A DNA stretch of 51,451 nucleotides from positions 5,901 to 57,351 of the forward strand of contig DLLE01000058.1 in NCBI GenBank assembly GCA_002477955.1, read 5' to 3'. The DNA is from Treponema sp. UBA7570. Its GTDB lineage: Bacteria > Spirochaetota > Spirochaetia > Treponematales > Treponemataceae. Under the pieces are notes generated by a model, which was given only the letters and a program-made list of their open reading frames with translations, did not search any database and had not been told where the DNA came from. Within the stretch, counting starts at the first letter, position 1; every line of letters starts with the position of its first letter. A program made the translations under genes and the position numbers. Of this stretch, positions 48,016 to 51,451 are shown piece by piece.

Positions 48016-51000
48016 ATGAAAAAAAGTGGCTTTGAAATTTTTTATAGAGAAAAACCTCGCAAAATAATACGGGGGGGGGTATTTGCGGTAATGCTGGGCG
48101 CCCTCGTTTGCGCAATGGGGTCTTGCAAGGTAGGACTTGGAGACTCTGTAGACACCGAGGCTCCTTCTGTAAAAATCGTCTATCCTGATCCGAACACAAA
48201 CGCCATAATCCGCGGCACTTTCATGCTATACGGCGACTGCGGCGACGACAAGCAGATTACGGCTGTAAAAGTTACTCTTGTAAACACAGACACAGGCGAG
48301 ACTGTCCTCAAGGACGCGCCTGCGACCGTCGACAGCTCGTCAAAGCACTGGAGCATAGACCTGAATAAATATTCCCCAGAAAACAGGTATGCCGGCTGGC
48401 AGCTCGCCGATGGAAAATACACCGCGACAGCACGCGCATACGACGGCTCCCACGACAGCAGCTCGGACGAGAAGAGCAGCTTTTCATCATCTTTCGAGAT
48501 TGACAACACGCCTCCTGTATTCGTGATCAAAAACCCTGGCGTAGTAAAAAGCGGCTCAAGCTCGCCTTCGGCCTACGGCTCCATCTTTACAGTCGAGGGA
48601 ACAATAGCGGAGCTGCATTCAGTAAGCTCAATGGACGTCACAATCTACGACGAGAGCGGAAATATAGTCTCAAAGGAAAACTACAACGGCGAGGAGATAA
48701 GCTCATTCCGCGAGGAAAATATCGAGACCGCGGGCGGCACAAGCGTAATAATCGCTCAGGCCGGAAGCCAAAGGTACGACGGAATCTACGGAGACTCAAG
48801 CGGAACACAGAAATACACCTGCTCAATAAGGCTCACGGACAACGCGAAAAAATACACAACGCCTCCGGACAGCTCAGACCAGAGGACAGCGGAAGAAGCC
48901 GCGGCCGACGAAAAAGGAAATTCAACAAGCGCGCTATACCTCTACGACGATGTCTACGACAGTCTTTTAAGCCAGAAAAAGGAGACCAGCAAAAAGCTCC
49001 AGCCGACGGATTTAATGAACATACTCAACGGAACAAAGAGCGACGACGAGGCCAAGCAAATTCTTGCCACAGCGGAAAAGGACACCTCATCGGCGGAAGA
49101 GAGCGGACGGCTTTATTTTTCGCTTAACCCGAACGCGAACCCGACATACCAGGTCAACGGATTTGAATACAAATTCGGAGCGAACGCAGCGAACCAGCAG
49201 GCGTCAAGCGGAAACGCGGTTTCCGTGACAGTAACGCAGGGGCTTGACCAGACACAGATAGACCTTGACGGAAACGAGAAATCGAACGCGACAGTAAAGG
49301 TCTGGATGAAGGAATACACGGCGGCCCCGGAGTCAAAGGAAGAGCTTGCCGCGGAGCTCAGCGAGACTCTTGCGGCGAAGGTGAAGGCTCTTGAAGACGA
49401 TGAGGACGGATACTCGGAGGCGACATTCACAGAATACTCAAAGGCGACAGAGGAGCTTCCGGCGACAGAAATCGGGGGCTGGAAACTTATATACGACTAC
49501 GGAAAGAACAATTCCGGAGGAGCGTCGGTCTCGACAAAGACATTCTCGGTAACACTTCCGGAAGGCGCGATAGTCCTCAACAAGTATTATATTCTTGCGG
49601 TGACAGGACGCGACATAGACGGAGTGGAATTCTCGCAGAGCACGATATACGGCTTTGAGGGAAACGAGGCAGGAGTTCCGCCGACTCTCAAGATTCTCTC
49701 GCCGGGAGGCTCTCTCCAGGCGGAAACAGGCTTCAGCTTCAGCGGAAGCGCGGCTTTGAAGGGAGGGTCTCTCTACACTTCATATCTGCGGGCGGCTCTC
49801 ACCGTGACAGACCAGGACTCAAATACGGAGCTCGGAACATACACAGAGGAGATAAGCCGGGCAGGAGCGGACAAGAGCTGGACTTCCACTTCGGCGTTCA
49901 CATGCGGCGAGGACGGAATCTGGACATTCAGTCCATCAGGGCTGGAAGGCTACGAGAAGATAAAGGCGGAGAAAGGTTCCGGAAAATCATATCTTTACAC
50001 GCTTGAGCTCTACGGAAAATCTTCCTCCGGCCACGACGCAACGGTCTCGTCAAATGTCCAGATTGACTCCGTTCTGCCAAAAATCGAAATCTCTTCTATT
50101 ACGCCTACGGTTGATGAATATGATGGAAAAACAGGGCCGTTTGTGAACGGAACAGTCACGGTAAAGGGAACTGTCGAGGAGACAAACCTTGAAAGCGTAG
50201 CAATGCAAATCTATGCTGGAGACGAGCTGAAGGAGACAAGAGACCTCGGAAAAGTCTACTCGTTCACCCAGACGATTGACACGACAGAGCTTCCGGACGA
50301 AGTTTTGCTCGATGTAAAAGTTACAGCGACCGACAAGGTTGGAAACCAGACAACGTATTCATCTCGAAGCGCGGCAGATTCAGAATATACAAGTCTCAAA
50401 ATTTCACAGAAGACGGACAATCCTGTAATCACTCTGAACAACGCGAGCAATTCAGATGAATTTAAAACAGATTCAAAAAACATCAATGCGAACAAGGGCA
50501 ACCTGTTCGGAACGATTTCGAATAATAAGATTTCTGTTTCTGTTTCTGACGACGACCTAATAAAAAGCGTTGCGATGAAAGTTTATAAGGCTGATAAGAC
50601 AAACTTAGTTGATTCGACAAAAAAAGACGATATTGGAAAATCGACTTGCAGCAATTCGTTCACGCTTCCTTCTGACGAGGGCGTTTATGCTGTGGAGATT
50701 ATTGCGACAGATGATGTTTTGTCCACCGAGCTTTCTGGAAGAACACCTGTAACTGCAACCACAGGAAAATTCTTCATCGCGGTTTCCGCAGGAGCGCCGG
50801 TAATCACACTGGATTCGATAAAAGAATATCAGCCGAAAAATCCTACAATTTCAGGTTCTGTAAGTTCTAGCGAAGCGAAGGTTTCAGCTCGTTTTATCGA
50901 TATCAGCTCAAATGCGGTGCTTGAAACTCAGCCAGCGAGTGTTATTGTTGATAACAGCACCATTTCTTCAAGCAAAACATGGACTTCTTCTCTTGACAAA

Positions 51001-51451
51001 TCTCTTTCAGACGGCAGTTACAAAATTCTTTTTACAGCTTCAAATGATTACGGCGAATCGTCAACTGCGACTGCAAAATTTCAGGTTGATAATGGTGCTC
51101 CGACCTTAACAATTACTCAGTACGGCTCAAATGCTCCTAGCGGTGGTGTTACATCTACATCAAAAGTTGATTTCCATGTGATTCCATCAAATGAATACAC
51201 AATAAAAGGAACTGCGACTGACGGCGTAAGCGGCGTTGAGTCTGTTCTTTTTAAGCTTGGAAAACTTTCTGAAAATGAAGAGCCTTCTACAGCTAACGGC
51301 TGGAACACGGCTTCAATTTCTTCATCGGGAAGCTGGACTGCGGTTGTTTCAAGCGATATGCTTTCAGCCCTTGATGAAAAAGACGGCTCAGCCGCGTATG
51401 TTTTCCATGTTGTTGCAGTGGATAACGCCGGAAACAAAACCGGCAATTCTG
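48016..51451 (+). CDS. Large Ig-repeat lipoprotein with a poly-G contingency tract (partial)
   Basis: The frame is open from ATG 48016 to the right edge, more than 1145 codons, with no stop. GGAG (48006-48009) is six bases upstream. The N-terminus is basic, then hydrophobic, then AMGSC with the modified cysteine at 37. Nine G at 48071-48079 code within the signal peptide (Arg19-Gly-Gly-Val22). Losing one G gives a stop at codon 25; gaining one gives a stop about 60 codons on. After the signal come Ig-like units similar to the preceding gene (IDNTPPVFVIKNPG, VxVTDxxGN). Codons are G/C-ending from 48080 to about 50090, then AT-rich. Surface exposure and phase variation are inferred. Confidence 0.85.
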   Translation, partial: MKKSGFEIFYREKPRKIIRGGVFAVMLGALVCAMGSCKVGLGDSVDTEAPSVKIVYPDPNTNAIIRGTFMLYGDCGDDKQITAVKVTLVNTDTGETVLKDAPATVDSSSKHWSIDLNKYSPENRYAGWQLADGKYTATARAYDGSHDSSSDEKSSFSSSFEIDNTPPVFVIKNPGVVKSGSSSPSAYGSIFTVEGTIAELHSVSSMDVTIYDESGNIVSKENYNGEEISSFREENIETAGGTSVIIAQAGSQRYDGIYGDSSGTQKYTCSIRLTDNAKKYTTPPDSSDQRTAEEAAADEKGNSTSALYLYDDVYDSLLSQKKETSKKLQPTDLMNILNGTKSDDEAKQILATAEKDTSSAEESGRLYFSLNPNANPTYQVNGFEYKFGANAANQQASSGNAVSVTVTQGLDQTQIDLDGNEKSNATVKVWMKEYTAAPESKEELAAELSETLAAKVKALEDDEDGYSEATFTEYSKATEELPATEIGGWKLIYDYGKNNSGGASVSTKTFSVTLPEGAIVLNKYYILAVTGRDIDGVEFSQSTIYGFEGNEAGVPPTLKILSPGGSLQAETGFSFSGSAALKGGSLYTSYLRAALTVTDQDSNTELGTYTEEISRAGADKSWTSTSAFTCGEDGIWTFSPSGLEGYEKIKAEKGSGKSYLYTLELYGKSSSGHDATVSSNVQIDSVLPKIEISSITPTVDEYDGKTGPFVNGTVTVKGTVEETNLESVAMQIYAGDELKETRDLGKVYSFTQTIDTTELPDEVLLDVKVTATDKVGNQTTYSSRSAADSEYTSLKISQKTDNPVITLNNASNSDEFKTDSKNINANKGNLFGTISNNKISVSVSDDDLIKSVAMKVYKADKTNLVDSTKKDDIGKSTCSNSFTLPSDEGVYAVEIIATDDVLSTELSGRTPVTATTGKFFIAVSAGAPVITLDSIKEYQPKNPTISGSVSSSEAKVSARFIDISSNAVLETQPASVIVDNSTISSSKTWTSSLDKSLSDGSYKILFTASNDYGESSTATAKFQVDNGAPTLTITQYGSNAPSGGVTSTSKVDFHVIPSNEYTIKGTATDGVSGVESVLFKLGKLSENEEPSTANGWNTASISSSGSWTAVVSSDMLSALDEKDGSAAYVFHVVAVDNAGNKTGNS
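48071..48079 (+). repeat. G9 homopolymer tract in the lipoprotein signal-peptide region
   Basis: Nine consecutive G after ATAATAC and before TATTTGCGG. With nine G the large frame is intact (ON). Either neighbouring length is OFF. An in-frame ATG at 48091 just after the tract would leave only a very short signal sequence. Confidence 0.85.

Noticed and set aside
48308..50501. Minus-strand open frames in the G/C-rich part of the large lipoprotein
   Set aside because: They are complements of a continuous plus-strand frame; Ser/Arg/Phe-rich composition is typical of antisense frames.
1..51451. CRISPR arrays, prophage genes, complete insertion sequences or transposase genes
   Set aside because: No regularly spaced repeats, integrase, phage structural gene or transposase was seen on either strand.

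Overview
The window reads as chromosomal DNA of a host-associated treponeme (Spirochaetota, Treponema). The basis is the gene content and style: many lipoproteins with loose spirochaete lipoboxes, an XPB-type helicase with its partner protein, treponeme-type hypothetical proteins, a secreted pectinesterase typical of pectin-using gut, rumen or oral treponemes, and poly-G tracts at surface-protein genes. Most genes are AT-rich and use A/T-ending codons. The flotillin gene and the first half of the last gene use many more G/C-ending codons. The species cannot be fixed from this window.

Layout. 1-4.5 kb: the 3' end of a type III restriction subunit, a flotillin, and a type II restriction-modification pair whose endonuclease carries a one-base frameshift. 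4.6-6.2 kb: three small lipoproteins, the third behind a promoter with a G8 tract in its spacer. 6.3-8.7 kb: secreted pectinesterase. 9-12.3 kb: a 44-codon ORF, the pyrB-pyrI-pyrC operon, and a small SRP RNA gene on the minus strand. 12.4-15.6 kb: a lone TRAP solute-binding protein facing a chemoreceptor. 15.8-20.1 kb: a DUF2804 protein, a treponeme hypothetical, an EamA half-transporter and a DUF308 membrane protein. 20.3-20.6 kb: tRNA-Ser(TGA), tRNA-Ser(GCT) and tRNA-Arg(GCG). 20.7-25.3 kb: a hairpin leader or sRNA with a YkgJ-type protein, DUF5348-like, MATE, an MIF-like tautomerase, uridine phosphorylase and a TrmN6-like methylase. 25.5-30 kb: a degenerate GGDEF-EAL protein, an SDF symporter, a hypothetical and an MgtC protein. 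30.1-34.2 kb: XPB helicase and its partner. 34.4-37.3 kb: an ABC uptake system. 37.5-41.4 kb: a METTL25/RRNAD1-like methyltransferase, parA-parB and a sirtuin, flanked by inverted copies of an intergenic repeat. 41.9 kb to the end: a 2008-residue Ig-repeat protein with a C-terminal predicted 8-strand barrel, then a lipoprotein of more than 1145 codons with similar repeats that leaves the window.

The strongest signal is that last pair. The large lipoprotein has nine consecutive G inside its signal-peptide coding region, 55 bases after the ATG. Losing or gaining one G brings an early stop, so the gene has the form of an ON/OFF contingency locus, and this window holds the ON state. With the G8 promoter tract at 5563-5570, two surface-exposed or secreted products in 50 kb may be switched by slippage.

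A second theme is translation initiation. About nine genes lack a Shine-Dalgarno sequence and have a sigma70-type -10 hexamer only 6-10 bases before the ATG, as expected for leaderless mRNAs. The other genes carry good GGAG-type sites. A third theme is repeats: an inverted pair of TGTCATT/AATGACA elements, a family with fixed flanks around a variable hairpin, and a GC-rich in-frame insert in a methyltransferase. Promoters, starts and repeats were all read by eye; no searches were run.
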